A stretch of 64,000 nucleotides of DNA from Ignavibacteria bacterium. GTDB lineage: Bacteria > Bacteroidota > Ignavibacteria > Tepidaquicellales > Tepidaquicellaceae. The stretch covers positions 372,001 through 436,000 of the forward strand of contig JADJAH010000038.1 in NCBI GenBank assembly GCA_016704345.1. The letters run 5' to 3'. Made by a program: the position numbers and the translations under genes. The notes beneath the pieces were generated by a model that saw nothing but the letters and a program-made list of their open reading frames with translations, was not told where the DNA came from and searched no databases. How positions within the stretch are numbered: the stretch's first letter is position 1; each line of letters starts with the position of its first letter. Shown piece by piece: positions 29,073 to 38,356 of the stretch.

Positions 29073-30563
29073 ATGAATAATTTACTTTGGCTTCTTGCAA
29101 TTCCTTTGGTTACGATATTCGTTCTTATCTTCTGCAATGATAAGAGACAGTACCGGCTTTCAGCAGCATTCGGCATGGGTCTTCAACTATTGTATTCATT
29201 CTATCTCGTGTTCAGATACACTACAGAGAGGTCTTCCGGAAACATCGAGCAGATGGTGTTCATGCACGAGTACAAGTGGTTTGACTCTCTCAACATAGTA
29301 TTTACAACAGGTATCGATGCAATATCTCTTGCACTTGTAGTTCTCACCGCCGTTGTGACGTTTACCGGTATTCTTGTATCATGGAATATGGAGAAGCTGC
29401 CAAAAGAATTTTTCATTTCTCTGATCACGCTTGCCACAGGCGTGTTTGGATTCTTCATCACCATCGATCTTTTTACAATGTTCCTTTTTTACGAACTGGC
29501 TGTGATCCCGATGTACATACTCATCGGAATCTGGGGAAGCGGAAAAAAAGAATATGCAGCTATGAAGCTTACTCTGATGCTGATGGGAGCTTCTGCATTA
29601 CTCCTTGTTGGAATTCTCGGACTCTACACATACTCGTCGACTGATGTAAACCTGTTGAGCTTCAACATTCTTGATATTGCGAACGCAAATATCCCGGTTG
29701 ATATTCAGAAGTTTTTCTTCCCGATGGTATTCATAGGCTTTGGTGTTCTCGGAGCATTATTCCCGCTGCATACATGGTCACCTGACGGTCACTCGTCTGC
29801 GCCAACTGCCGTATCAATGCTTCACGCGGGCGTGCTTATGAAGATGGGAGGCTACGGTTGCCTGCGTGTTGCAATGTATCTCCTTCCCGAAGCCGCAAAG
29901 GAGCTTGCCTGGATATTCATAATACTTACAACTATCAGCATTGTCTATGGAGCGTTCGGGGCAATTGCACAGAAAGATCTTAAATATATCAATGCTTACT
30001 CATCAGTAAGCCATTGCGGTCTCGTGCTCTTTGCAATTCTGATGATGAACCAAACGGCATTGAATGGTTCAGTACTTCAGATGATCTCGCATGGTTTAAT
30101 GACAGCACTCTTCTTCGCATTGATAGGAATGATCTATGAAAGAACTCACACACGCGACATTAGATTAATGGGCGGCCTTATGAAGATAATGCCATTCCTC
30201 GGTGTGTGCTATATGATTGCCGGATTTGCTTCGCTCGGTTTGCCGGGACTCAGCGGATTCGTAGCAGAGATAAATGTTTTTGTCGGAGCTTTTATGCATA
30301 CTGACAGCTTTCACAGAGTTGCAACAGTGATAGCTGTTTCATCTATTGTAATTACTGCGGTTTACATTTTGAGAGTTATCGGAGCTTTGCTCCTTGGACC
30401 TCTTGACGTAGAACATGAATTCGAAACAGGTGATGCAAGATGGTATGAAAGATGGGCAAACATAATTCTGATTGTATCTATTGCTGCAATAGGTATAGCG
30501 CCTCTGTGGCTGTCCGACGCTTTGATCAAGAGTTTGCAGCCAATTATTCAGAAACTCCAATGA
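29073..30563 (+). CDS. nuoM: NADH-quinone oxidoreductase subunit M
   Basis: Antiporter-like proton-pumping subunit with ~14 helices. Conserved glutamate in FLFYELAVIPMYILIGIWG, the HTWSPDGHSSAPTAVSMLHAG segment with MKMGGYG after it, and SSVSHCGLVL. 496 residues, full length. 9 bases before nuoN. Confidence 0.95.
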   Translation: MNNLLWLLAIPLVTIFVLIFCNDKRQYRLSAAFGMGLQLLYSFYLVFRYTTERSSGNIEQMVFMHEYKWFDSLNIVFTTGIDAISLALVVLTAVVTFTGILVSWNMEKLPKEFFISLITLATGVFGFFITIDLFTMFLFYELAVIPMYILIGIWGSGKKEYAAMKLTLMLMGASALLLVGILGLYTYSSTDVNLLSFNILDIANANIPVDIQKFFFPMVFIGFGVLGALFPLHTWSPDGHSSAPTAVSMLHAGVLMKMGGYGCLRVAMYLLPEAAKELAWIFIILTTISIVYGAFGAIAQKDLKYINAYSSVSHCGLVLFAILMMNQTALNGSVLQMISHGLMTALFFALIGMIYERTHTRDIRLMGGLMKIMPFLGVCYMIAGFASLGLPGLSGFVAEINVFVGAFMHTDSFHRVATVIAVSSIVITAVYILRVIGALLLGPLDVEHEFETGDARWYERWANIILIVSIAAIGIAPLWLSDALIKSLQPIIQKLQ

Positions 30564-30572
30564 TGATAACGA

Positions 30573-32000
30573 ATGACAACTGACCAATTCTTTTTGATGC
30601 GACATGAGATCCTGCTGGTAGCAGTTGGAGTGATCGTACTTGTCATGGACCTAATGACAACTCCTGCAACCAAGCACAGGATCATTCCTGTAGCGATTGT
30701 TCTCTTCCTTATAAACACGATCATTGGTTTCTTGCCGATCGAGACGGGAAAGATCTTCGGTGGAATGTACAGAACTGATGACATAACAATTCTAATGAAG
30801 AATGCTCTCAATATCGGAGTCTTCATTATCTTTCTGCAATCAGCAGAGTGGCTGAAGAACCATGAGGAGAAATTCAACAGCTACGGCGCTTACTTCTTCA
30901 TTGTCATAGCTTCTCTGGTCGGGATGGATTATCTGATTTCATCCGGTGATTTTCTGATGTTCTTCATCGGAACTGAACTTGCAACAATTCCAATTGCAGC
31001 GCTCGTAGCAATCGAGAAAGCAAAGATCAAGTCTTCCGAAGCAGGTGTTAAGTTGATTCTTTCGGCTGCGCTTTCATCTGGCATAACTCTTTTTGGAATC
31101 TCACTAATATACGGAACGACGGGCTCTATCTATTTTGCAGAGGTCAGCAAGGTGTTTGATGGAAACAGTTTACAGATTCTTGCTTTCATATTTATCTTTG
31201 CGGGTGTGGCTTTTAAGATCTCAATTGTACCTTTCCATCTGTGGACTGCAGATGTTTACGAAGGAGCGCCGATCAATATTACTTCGTACTTGTCTGTTAT
31301 ATCAAAAGCATCAGCATTCTTTATACTGATAATTCTTCTTTACAAAGTCTTTTATGTGATACCGGAAATCAGGAACAATATTCTTTATGCCACATCAATA
31401 CTTACCATGACTATAGGAAATCTGTTTGCCATCAGGCAACAGAATCTGAAAAGATTTCTTGCATTCTCTTCTATTGCTCAGGCAGGTTTTGTATTGCTTG
31501 GTATAATCGGTGGTACGCAGATAGGATTCGCTTCTGTGGTTTACTTCCTGTTAATTTATGTATTCTCAAATCTCGGGGCATTCGGTGTTGTTGCTGCAAT
31601 CTCAAACGCCACAGGCAAAGAAAATATTGATGACTATAACGGACTTTACAGAACTAATCCAAAGCTGAGTCTTGTAATGATGCTTTCGCTTTTTTCGCTT
31701 GCAGGAATTCCACCGGTCGCGGGTTTCTTCGGAAAATTCTTCCTGTTCATGTCAGCAGCAAAACAAGGTTACTTTATACTTGTGCTTATTGCAGTAGTCA
31801 ATGTTACGATATCACTATATTATTATCTGTTGGTTGTCAAGGCGATGTTTATTAACGAGCAGGAAAATCCGATTGAAAGAATTGACAGCGACATGTACAC
31901 GAAGATCGGGCTGGCGATATGCGCTGCAGGTATACTTGCAATAGGCTTCTTTGGAACAATTTTTGATTTCATTAACAGCAAGGCATTCGGATCAATGTAA
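30573..32000 (+). CDS. nuoN: NADH-quinone oxidoreductase subunit N
   Basis: Third antiporter-like subunit. Glutamate-bearing FIGTELATIPIAALVAIEK, FKISIVPFHLWTADVYEGAP, and the lysine-containing QQNLKRFLAFSSIAQAG segment. 475 residues. Last nuo gene of the operon. Confidence 0.95.
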   Translation: MTTDQFFLMRHEILLVAVGVIVLVMDLMTTPATKHRIIPVAIVLFLINTIIGFLPIETGKIFGGMYRTDDITILMKNALNIGVFIIFLQSAEWLKNHEEKFNSYGAYFFIVIASLVGMDYLISSGDFLMFFIGTELATIPIAALVAIEKAKIKSSEAGVKLILSAALSSGITLFGISLIYGTTGSIYFAEVSKVFDGNSLQILAFIFIFAGVAFKISIVPFHLWTADVYEGAPINITSYLSVISKASAFFILIILLYKVFYVIPEIRNNILYATSILTMTIGNLFAIRQQNLKRFLAFSSIAQAGFVLLGIIGGTQIGFASVVYFLLIYVFSNLGAFGVVAAISNATGKENIDDYNGLYRTNPKLSLVMMLSLFSLAGIPPVAGFFGKFFLFMSAAKQGYFILVLIAVVNVTISLYYYLLVVKAMFINEQENPIERIDSDMYTKIGLAICAAGILAIGFFGTIFDFINSKAFGSM

Positions 32001-32005
32001 ATGAC

Positions 32006-32344
32006 ATGTCACTTATAAGCGGAAAACATATAGAGAAGGAACTCGACGGAATAAGATGCAGGATTGTTGAATCAGGCATCACTGAAGACAGGATGAATTT
32101 CCTTAAGAAGCTTCTTGAGCACAATGGTTATGAAGTTAAGTGTGAGAAAGAAGCCAAGAAGGAAGAGACTCTTCCGGATACATATTCAATCGGAGTTACT
32201 GAAATAATTTTCAATCCCGTAATAGCAGTCTATGAAAGGAAACTCAGAACACATGACGGAAAGATCGTGACACCGCAATACTGGCGGCAGACAGGAGAGG
32301 ATATGAAAAAGTGGTATTGGAAAGTGAAGTATGAAGAGACTTAA
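32006..32344 (+). CDS. Hypothetical protein after nuoN
   Basis: A 112-residue soluble protein that I do not recognise. N-terminal half is helical and charged (IEKELDGIRCRIVESGITEDRM), the C-terminal half is rich in Trp/Tyr (TPQYWRQTGEDMKKWYWKVKY). No signal peptide, membrane helix or metal motif. It begins 6 bases after nuoN, so it is probably co-transcribed with complex I. Downstream 32345-32501 is a convergent gap without a clear terminator. Confidence 0.7.
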   Translation: MSLISGKHIEKELDGIRCRIVESGITEDRMNFLKKLLEHNGYEVKCEKEAKKEETLPDTYSIGVTEIIFNPVIAVYERKLRTHDGKIVTPQYWRQTGEDMKKWYWKVKYEET

Positions 32345-32501
32345 GAGAATCTTTTAGTATTTGGGTCTTGTGATGTTTCTCAAATTGATTCCTAGTGCAA
32401 TCCGGAATTTATTTGGATTCCTATAAATCTAAATTCGAGCAGTTAGATGTTGTGAAATGAAACTGTAGTGCTTAATTCTTCATCCTCGTATCAAGTAACA
32501 T

Positions 32502-33332
32502 TCAGAAACTCCCAAGCTTTTTGTCTATCCAATTCAAAGCCATTTCCTCAAGTTTTTCCCTGGGGATTTTAAGCATTTCCAGGAAGTTCAATTTGTGCTC
32601 TTCAGCAAGACCTTCTATCAACTTCAACCCAATATAATAACCGGCTCTATTTCGGGTTACATCCAAAGTGTCACCGGCATTGAATAATCCAATACTAGTA
32701 CTGGTTGAGCGAAATGTCTTATGAACAAGATTTAGCAATTCCATCTCTCTCTGTTTGCATTCATTTATCCAAAGTTTTAAATCCCGCTTTGATAGATAAT
32801 CCGCCCAAAGTGCAACTCCTTCATCATTCTGAAATATTTTCAATGTAAGCTGCGCAGCAATACCTTCGGTAATTAACTGTCGGCAAATGCTTCTCTTGTC
32901 TTTTATACATTCAAAATAGAAATCATATGATAAAGTGTAATGCACACAATGAACGATCTCATGAGCTACAAAAATTCTCGCTTGTAAAATTGTCTTATAA
33001 CATTCAACAGGTATCCAAACGACAAACTTTTCTTTGTCTCTGAATACATGTCCGTTAGAAGTACCTTGTCCTACGAATAATGCAAGAGATATGTTTTTAG
33101 TCTCAATGTTGTTAACCATGAAACGCTCTTCGATTTCATTGAGCGCTCCTGAGATCAGGTTTCTTCTTTTTATAACCTCTGACTTTGTGAAGTGAGCTGA
33201 ATAGGGTTCTCTGTTGCTCCAGTATTTGAAATAATGAGAGAACAATTCAGGATATGATCTTTCGTATGTTCGAAAGTCATTTTTCCCGGTAAGACACTCA
33301 ATATAATTTTCTGTAAGATCTATTATGTTCAT
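32502..33332 (-). CDS. Putative HExxH metalloprotease-like protein
   Basis: No named family is claimed. A zinc-peptidase motif HEIVH is present (VFVAHEIVHCVHY) and a downstream ITEGIA could provide the glutamate third ligand, as in gluzincins. No signal peptide or membrane segment, so probably cytoplasmic. ATG at 33332 (276 residues) is preferred over an in-frame GTG at 33350, because the GTG lies inside the terminator stem of the upstream gene. Substrate unknown. Confidence 0.75.
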   Translation of the reverse strand: MNIIDLTENYIECLTGKNDFRTYERSYPELFSHYFKYWSNREPYSAHFTKSEVIKRRNLISGALNEIEERFMVNNIETKNISLALFVGQGTSNGHVFRDKEKFVVWIPVECYKTILQARIFVAHEIVHCVHYTLSYDFYFECIKDKRSICRQLITEGIAAQLTLKIFQNDEGVALWADYLSKRDLKLWINECKQREMELLNLVHKTFRSTSTSIGLFNAGDTLDVTRNRAGYYIGLKLIEGLAEEHKLNFLEMLKIPREKLEEMALNWIDKKLGSF

Positions 33333-33338
33333 TGCACT

Positions 33339-33379
33339 AAAAATATCCACCGGGTCTTTTGGTGTAAATTACCCGGTGG
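33339..33379 (-). terminator. Intrinsic terminator of the amidohydrolase gene
   Basis: Nine-bp perfect stem CCACCGGGT (33347-33355) / ACCCGGTGG (33371-33379), followed on the minus strand by ATATTTTTAG. Located 24 bases after the amidohydrolase stop. Confidence 0.88.
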
Positions 33380-33402
33380 AATAATCAGAGAAGGAATCTA
33401 AA

Positions 33403-35151
33403 CTATTTCGATTTAACATATATAGTCTTGCCGTCCTTAATCGTCTCCATCACCTTGATATCTTTGATCGTCATCGGATCTGCCTTGAGCGGATTCTTGT
33501 CAAGTATAACAAGGTCTGCCCTCTTGCCTGCTGTTAAGCTTCCCTTAGAATCTTCTTCAGAGTATTGACGTGCAACGTTTATTGTCATTGCCTGAAGTGC
33601 CTCGTATGGTGTTACTTTCTGATCTGCTCCGATTACTTCTCCTGCACGGGAGATTCTGTTTACCGCAGACCACAGCATGAACATCTGATCAATCGGTGCA
33701 ACATAGAAGTCCGTGTGATTTGTTGGACGAAGTCCTATATTTATCGCATCGCGCATTGGACTGATGTACATCGCTTGTTCTTTGCCACGGTTAGCAATAT
33801 GAGCTTCGGCAAAGTAGTATGTATGCAGTGTGTAGAATGAAGGGAGGATTTTGTACTCAAGATATTTGTCAAGCTGATCTTTTCTTGTAAACTGCGCATG
33901 GATCATTGTAACGTGTCTGTCCTTTGTCAGATCATCTTTTGCTGCAAACTCGTGTGCTTTTATGAATGCATCAATGGCGCCGTCTCCGTTTGCATGGAGG
34001 TTTAGCGGCACACCCATTTCGTAAACACGCTTGACTGCCGGGTTAATTATTTCCTGCGGAGCTGACAATTCTCCGGACCAGTTCTTTTCGCCGCCGGGAC
34101 CGCCAGTCAGATAAGGCTTTGTAAAGTAAGCAGTCTTTCCCTGCGGGGAACCGTCAATAGTGATTTTAACTCCGCCAATCTTGAAACCCCTGTCATACTT
34201 GCCCCATTTTTCAATTGGCATTACTTTCAGGCAAGTGTCCAGTTCGGTTATGAAAGGATATGCAATCACATCAATTATATTTGCGCCGCCTTCAGTTGCT
34301 CTAAGCATTACTCTCAGATCTTCAGCATGAGTTGCTCCTTCATGCGCAGTTGTTATTCCTGATTCTGCATAGATCATTTGTGCAGCTTTTGTCCATGCAA
34401 CCTCCTGCTCCCGCGTGGGTTTTGGTAAGCCGGCAAACACGTTTAGATATGCTGTTTCCATTATCAATCCATAAGGCTCATCAGTGCCGGGTTTCCGTAC
34501 TATCACGCCTCCGGGAGGAGTCTTGGTCTCAGCTGAAATATTAAATTTCTTAAGCGCAGCAGAATTTAGAACACCGCCATGCATAGATACATGTCCGACA
34601 ATCACAGGGTTATCCGGGAATGCCTTGTCAAGATCATCACGGTTTAGCAAACGGCCATCCGGCATTACGTTTTCATCATATCCATAAGCCTGAATGAGTT
34701 CACCTTTTGGAATATTCTTCTCTGTTCGGAATTTTTCTATCGCAACCACTATGCTCTCAACATCCTTTCCGGTTCCTGCAGGCGGAGCATACACTTTTAC
34801 CTGATTAGCTGCTGTCAACGCACTGATATAGTGACTGTGTGCATCAAGGAAACCCGGCAGAAGTGTCTTTCCTTGAAGATCAACCATCTTGTGACCTTTG
34901 CCGGCTTTCTTCATGGCTTCGTCACTTGCTCCGACAAAAAGTATTTTGCCGTCTTTCACAACAAGGGCTTCTGCATACACCGGTTGATTGCCTTCCATTG
35001 TGATAATGTCTCCGTTGTAATACATTACGGCAGCAGTACCGTTTGTCTTTGCAACAGTATTTGATTGCTGATCTCCGGCTTTGTTGTCCGTTGACTTGTT
35101 GCATCCGGAAATGGTTGCTATTATTACCGCAATTAAAATTAGTTGTTTCAT
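33403..35151 (-). CDS. Lipoprotein amidohydrolase, YtcJ-like (amidohydrolase 3 family)
   Basis: Metal-dependent hydrolase of unknown substrate. A lipoprotein signal (residues 1-17, lipobox ISGC with Cys17) puts it on the envelope. Then a beta-sandwich start (YNGDIITMEGNQPVYAEALVVKDGKI), metal ligands in LDAHSHY (HxH), IDGSPQGKTAYFTKPY typical of the YtcJ group, LHANGDGAID, MIHAQFT and HTDFYVAP, and a C-terminal GKRADLVILDKNPL closing segment. 582 residues, complete. It has its own promoter and terminator, so it forms a single-gene unit. Confidence 0.92.
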   Translation of the reverse strand: MKQLILIAVIIATISGCNKSTDNKAGDQQSNTVAKTNGTAAVMYYNGDIITMEGNQPVYAEALVVKDGKILFVGASDEAMKKAGKGHKMVDLQGKTLLPGFLDAHSHYISALTAANQVKVYAPPAGTGKDVESIVVAIEKFRTEKNIPKGELIQAYGYDENVMPDGRLLNRDDLDKAFPDNPVIVGHVSMHGGVLNSAALKKFNISAETKTPPGGVIVRKPGTDEPYGLIMETAYLNVFAGLPKPTREQEVAWTKAAQMIYAESGITTAHEGATHAEDLRVMLRATEGGANIIDVIAYPFITELDTCLKVMPIEKWGKYDRGFKIGGVKITIDGSPQGKTAYFTKPYLTGGPGGEKNWSGELSAPQEIINPAVKRVYEMGVPLNLHANGDGAIDAFIKAHEFAAKDDLTKDRHVTMIHAQFTRKDQLDKYLEYKILPSFYTLHTYYFAEAHIANRGKEQAMYISPMRDAINIGLRPTNHTDFYVAPIDQMFMLWSAVNRISRAGEVIGADQKVTPYEALQAMTINVARQYSEEDSKGSLTAGKRADLVILDKNPLKADPMTIKDIKVMETIKDGKTIYVKSK

Positions 35152-35223
35152 ATTATTGGTTTTGGTTTGGATAAATCAATTCTTCATCACTTGAACTAAA
35201 TGCCACGTCAGATTTGTACAAGA

Positions 35224-35253
35224 CAAAGATATTGACTGGTTAAAATAATTCAA
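35224..35253 (-). promoter_or_regulatory. Bacteroidetes-type promoter of the amidohydrolase gene
   Basis: On the minus strand: TTG (35253-35251), 19-base spacer, TATCTTTG (35231-35224). Matches TTG-N19-TAnnTTTG. The predicted 5' leader is about 65 bases. Confidence 0.7.
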
Positions 35254-35261
35254 GACTCTAC

Positions 35262-35303
35262 TAAAAAAAGCGGCAACCGAACTTTATTTCGGATGCCGCT
35301 TTG
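35262..35303 (-). terminator. Intrinsic terminator of the kor operon
   Basis: Long inverted repeat: GCGGCAACCGAA / TTCGGATGCCGC (one mismatch) between 35270 and 35300, flanked by AAA/TTT pairs. On the minus strand it ends in a T7 run (35263-35269). Lies 35 bases after korB. Confidence 0.9.
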
Positions 35304-35337
35304 ATCTTTCAAAGAAATGCTTCGATTCTTAAATGGA

Positions 35338-36384
35338 TCAGGCGATCTCCCAGGTCTTATCACCTGAAAGAATTTCATTCAGCGGAGTCTTTCCTTTCTT
35401 CTGCATAACTGCTTCAATCTGATTTGCCATCTGAACTTCATATGTTGGCCTGTCAACAGAATAGAGAACTCCGAACGGTCTTGGCAAATGATATTCGGTA
35501 TAATGATTGAGATCTGTGAAGCCTGCTAATATTCCTGCTTTTACTTTATCCTTCTCATCATGTATCCAGAGATCATTAACTGAATTGCTACCGTTGCTCA
35601 AATCTACAACCTTCGGCTGGAATCCGTCAAGCTTGATTCCCTTATCGCTGTTAGCCCCAAAGACAAGCGGCTTGTCATGTTCCACATGAAGTGCTTCTTC
35701 TTTCTTTGTTTCCTTTTCTGAAAAAACAAAGAATGCACCGTCATTGAACACAGGACAATTCTGATAGATCTCAACAAAAGATGCGCCTTTGTGCTTGTGT
35801 GCCTGTCTGAGCACTGCCTGCATGTGTTTTGGATCACGATCAAGAGTCCTGGCAACAAAAGATCCTTTCGCTCCGAGAGCAAGCTCTGCAGTATTAAATG
35901 GCTCTTCTATGGAACCGTAGGGAGTGGATTTTGTAACTATACCAGTTTCGGAAGTAGGGGAATATTGTCCTTTGGTCAGTCCGTAGATCTGGTTGTTAAA
36001 CAACAGGATCTTTATGTCAAAGTTCTTTCTTAGCAAATGGATGAAATGATTTCCGCCTATTGAAAGCGCATCACCGTCTCCTGTAACAACCCACACGCTG
36101 AGATCGGGTCTTGATGCTTTTAGTCCGGATGCAATTGCAGTAGCTCTTCCGTGAATTGAATGGATTCCGTAAGTATCCATATAGTACGTGAACCTCGATG
36201 AACATCCAATTCCTGAGACAAAAACGTAATCTTCTTTTTTGAATCCAAGCTCCGGAAAGATCGTTTGCACTTGCTTGAGTATTGAGTAATCACCGCACCC
36301 GGGACACCATTTCACATCCTGATCCGGAGCAAAATCTTTGCTTGTCAGAATTGGGATCACAGGAGCGTTGTTTGTTTCTATCAT
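35338..36384 (-). CDS. korB: 2-oxoacid:ferredoxin oxidoreductase, beta subunit (2-oxoglutarate type)
   Basis: Thiamine-diphosphate and [4Fe-4S]-binding subunit that oxidatively decarboxylates a 2-oxoacid to acyl-CoA with ferredoxin as acceptor. Cysteine ligands in VKWCPGCGDYSIL and GIGCSSRF with another in QNCPVFNDG. TPP motif GDGDALSIGGNHFIHLLRKN, then FNNQIYGLTKGQYSPTS, characteristic of KorB rather than PorB. 348 residues. It follows korA with a 5-base gap. 2-oxoglutarate is the likely substrate; pyruvate cannot be excluded. Confidence 0.93.
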   Translation of the reverse strand: MIETNNAPVIPILTSKDFAPDQDVKWCPGCGDYSILKQVQTIFPELGFKKEDYVFVSGIGCSSRFTYYMDTYGIHSIHGRATAIASGLKASRPDLSVWVVTGDGDALSIGGNHFIHLLRKNFDIKILLFNNQIYGLTKGQYSPTSETGIVTKSTPYGSIEEPFNTAELALGAKGSFVARTLDRDPKHMQAVLRQAHKHKGASFVEIYQNCPVFNDGAFFVFSEKETKKEEALHVEHDKPLVFGANSDKGIKLDGFQPKVVDLSNGSNSVNDLWIHDEKDKVKAGILAGFTDLNHYTEYHLPRPFGVLYSVDRPTYEVQMANQIEAVMQKKGKTPLNEILSGDKTWEIA

Positions 36385-36389
36385 TTGAA

Positions 36390-37466
36390 TTAGCTGTTTA
36401 AAAGTTCGTTGATTTTTATTTTGATCTCACCTGTTGAAAAAGGCAATCCTTTAATTTTATTTAGTCCAACTGCAGGTGTAAGATATCTGTCGCGAATTAT
36501 TCTGATCAATTGTCCGTCATTGATTTCCGGAATCAGAACATACTGATGATTCTTTAGCAGCTCTTCGAGATTCCGCGGCATTGGATTGAGATATCTGAGA
36601 TGAACATGTGCAACATCTTTTCCCTCTTCAAGAAGTTCTACCATTGCGCCTTTAACAGAACCGTATGTTGAGCCCCAGCTAAGCACAAGCACTTTCGCAT
36701 TCTCATTTCCCGAATCAAGTTTCTGAAGCGGAATATAATCAGCAATAGCTTTGATCTTTGCTGATCTGAGATGAACCATCAGTTCATGATTATTCGGATC
36801 ATATGAAATGTTTCCTGTATCGTTGGCTTTCTCGAGTCCGCCGATACGATGCTCAAGTCCGGGCGTTCCGGGCTTGACTCTTGGCCGGACATATTTTTCA
36901 TCGCGCCTGTACGGAAAGAAAATTCCTTCTTCCGAATTTGGTTTATCCGTGAAAACAACATTAATCGGCTGAAGCTGATCCTCTGTAGGAAACAGCCATG
37001 GCTCTGAGCCGTTGGCAATGTAACCATCGCTGAGAATTATTACCGGCGTCATGTGTTCAAGTGCAATTCTGCATGCTTCATACACAGCTTCAAAACAATC
37101 TGCCGGAGATGCGGCAGCAATAATTGGTAACGGAGCTTCACCATGTCTTCCGTAAAAAGCCTGCATCAGATCCGACTGCTCGGTCTTTGTCGGCAATCCG
37201 GTTGATGGTCCACCTCTTTGAATATTTATGATGACGAGCGGAATCTCGAGCATTGTTGCAAGTCCCATGGCTTCTGCTTTCAGCGACATACCCGGACCGG
37301 AAGTTGTAGTAACTCCAAGACTTCCTCCGTAAGATGCACCGATTGCCGCACAGATACCTGCTATCTCGTCTTCCGCCTGAAATGTCCTAACATTCATGTT
37401 CTTGTATTTCGAAAGCTCATGAAGAATGTCAGATGCAGGAGTTATCGGATAAGATCCGAGAAACAA
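36390..37466 (-). CDS. korA: 2-oxoacid:ferredoxin oxidoreductase, alpha subunit, C-terminal (alpha-domain) part
   Basis: Main alpha domain of KorA, beginning at the hallmark FLGSYPITPASDILHEL block, followed by FQAEDEIAGICAAIGASYGG, TTSGPGMSLKAEAMGLA, RGGPSTGLPTKTEQSDL and the domain II/III region. The TTG at 37466 is not a real start: it is the point where the frame changes from the N-terminal gamma domain, with which this domain is normally one ~615-residue chain. Removing one base from the AAAAGGGG run (37465-37472, plus strand) joins the two as ...EKSGSPLFLGSYPITPA. Confidence 0.92.
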   Translation of the reverse strand: MFLGSYPITPASDILHELSKYKNMNVRTFQAEDEIAGICAAIGASYGGSLGVTTTSGPGMSLKAEAMGLATMLEIPLVIINIQRGGPSTGLPTKTEQSDLMQAFYGRHGEAPLPIIAAASPADCFEAVYEACRIALEHMTPVIILSDGYIANGSEPWLFPTEDQLQPINVVFTDKPNSEEGIFFPYRRDEKYVRPRVKPGTPGLEHRIGGLEKANDTGNISYDPNNHELMVHLRSAKIKAIADYIPLQKLDSGNENAKVLVLSWGSTYGSVKGAMVELLEEGKDVAHVHLRYLNPMPRNLEELLKNHQYVLIPEINDGQLIRIIRDRYLTPAVGLNKIKGLPFSTGEIKIKINELLNS

Positions 37467-38247
37467 AAGGGGAACCGGATTTTTCTGCAGCTGCTATTAA
37501 TGCAATGACAGCTGCATTATTGCCTGTGATATTTCTGTATGTACCCTGTGGAAGTTTTGAAGTGCTGATCTTGAATCTCGTATTGAAAATTTCGGTAGTG
37601 TCGCCGTAGTTCCATCCTGCCTTCAGCGCCTTTACGTTTGCATCAGCTATCATCGGATTCTTTGCAAACTTCTCAAGTATGAAGTGTATTGTAAAGTCAG
37701 GTGACTGATCAAATATCCAGTACAACATTCCGAGCACAAACATATTCTTAGATCTTTCAAGCTCTTTGTTGCTTAGTCCAAGTCCGGACAATGCGTCTTT
37801 GATCAGATTGGTTACATTGACATTATATACAATGTAATTGTCGAGCGTACTGTCTTCGAGCGGATTGGCTCCTTCGGGATATTCTGCAAGGCGAAGATTT
37901 TTTGCATCAAAGCCGGCGGTATTTGTAATAACAATGCCTCCCTTTTTCACATTCTTCAGATCTGCTTTAAGTGCTGCAGCATTCATGGCTACAAGAACAT
38001 CGTATTCATCACCAGGTGTATATATATCCTTGCTTCCAAAGTGTACCTGAAAACCGGATACACCAGCCAGTGTACCGGCGGGAGCTCTGATTTCAGCAGG
38101 AAAGTCGGGGAAAGTTGCAAGGTCTTTGCCGAGAAAAGCGGCAGTATCAGTAAACTGCATGCCTGTCAGCTGCATGCCGTCTCCGGAGTCACCCGAAAAA
38201 CGGACAACCATACTCTCGGCTTCAATTATTTCTTCAATGGGTTTCAA
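37429..38247 (-). CDS. korA: 2-oxoacid:ferredoxin oxidoreductase, alpha subunit, N-terminal gamma-domain part
   Basis: Gamma domain of a fused gamma-alpha KorA: VVRFSGDSGDGMQLTGMQF (~13-31), FPDFPAEIRAPAGTLAGVSGFQ, YDVLVAMNAAALKADL and KSNMF-type helix (ERSKNMFVLGMLYWIF). The conserved sequence runs to GTYRNITGNNAAVIALIAAAEKSGSP, then the frame turns to junk (FVSRILSDNSCI) after the homopolymer junction near 37470. ATG 38247 is the real start of korA. The upstream gap to the TonB receptor gene shows no clear promoter. Confidence 0.92.
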   Translation of the reverse strand: MKPIEEIIEAESMVVRFSGDSGDGMQLTGMQFTDTAAFLGKDLATFPDFPAEIRAPAGTLAGVSGFQVHFGSKDIYTPGDEYDVLVAMNAAALKADLKNVKKGGIVITNTAGFDAKNLRLAEYPEGANPLEDSTLDNYIVYNVNVTNLIKDALSGLGLSNKELERSKNMFVLGMLYWIFDQSPDFTIHFILEKFAKNPMIADANVKALKAGWNYGDTTEIFNTRFKISTSKLPQGTYRNITGNNAAVIALIAAAEKSGSPFVSRILSDNSCI

Positions 38248-38356
38248 AAGTGTGTGTAAATTTTAGTTTGTCTTGATTTAAAAATGTAACTGTGAAGTAT
38301 GTGCAAATTAATGAATGGCAGGAAGATATTGTAGTCAAATATCTAACCTCTAAAGC

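Noticed and set aside
33333..33350. GTG start of the metalloprotease-like gene
   Set aside because: The GTG lies in the terminator stem of the upstream gene; ATG 33332 is more likely.
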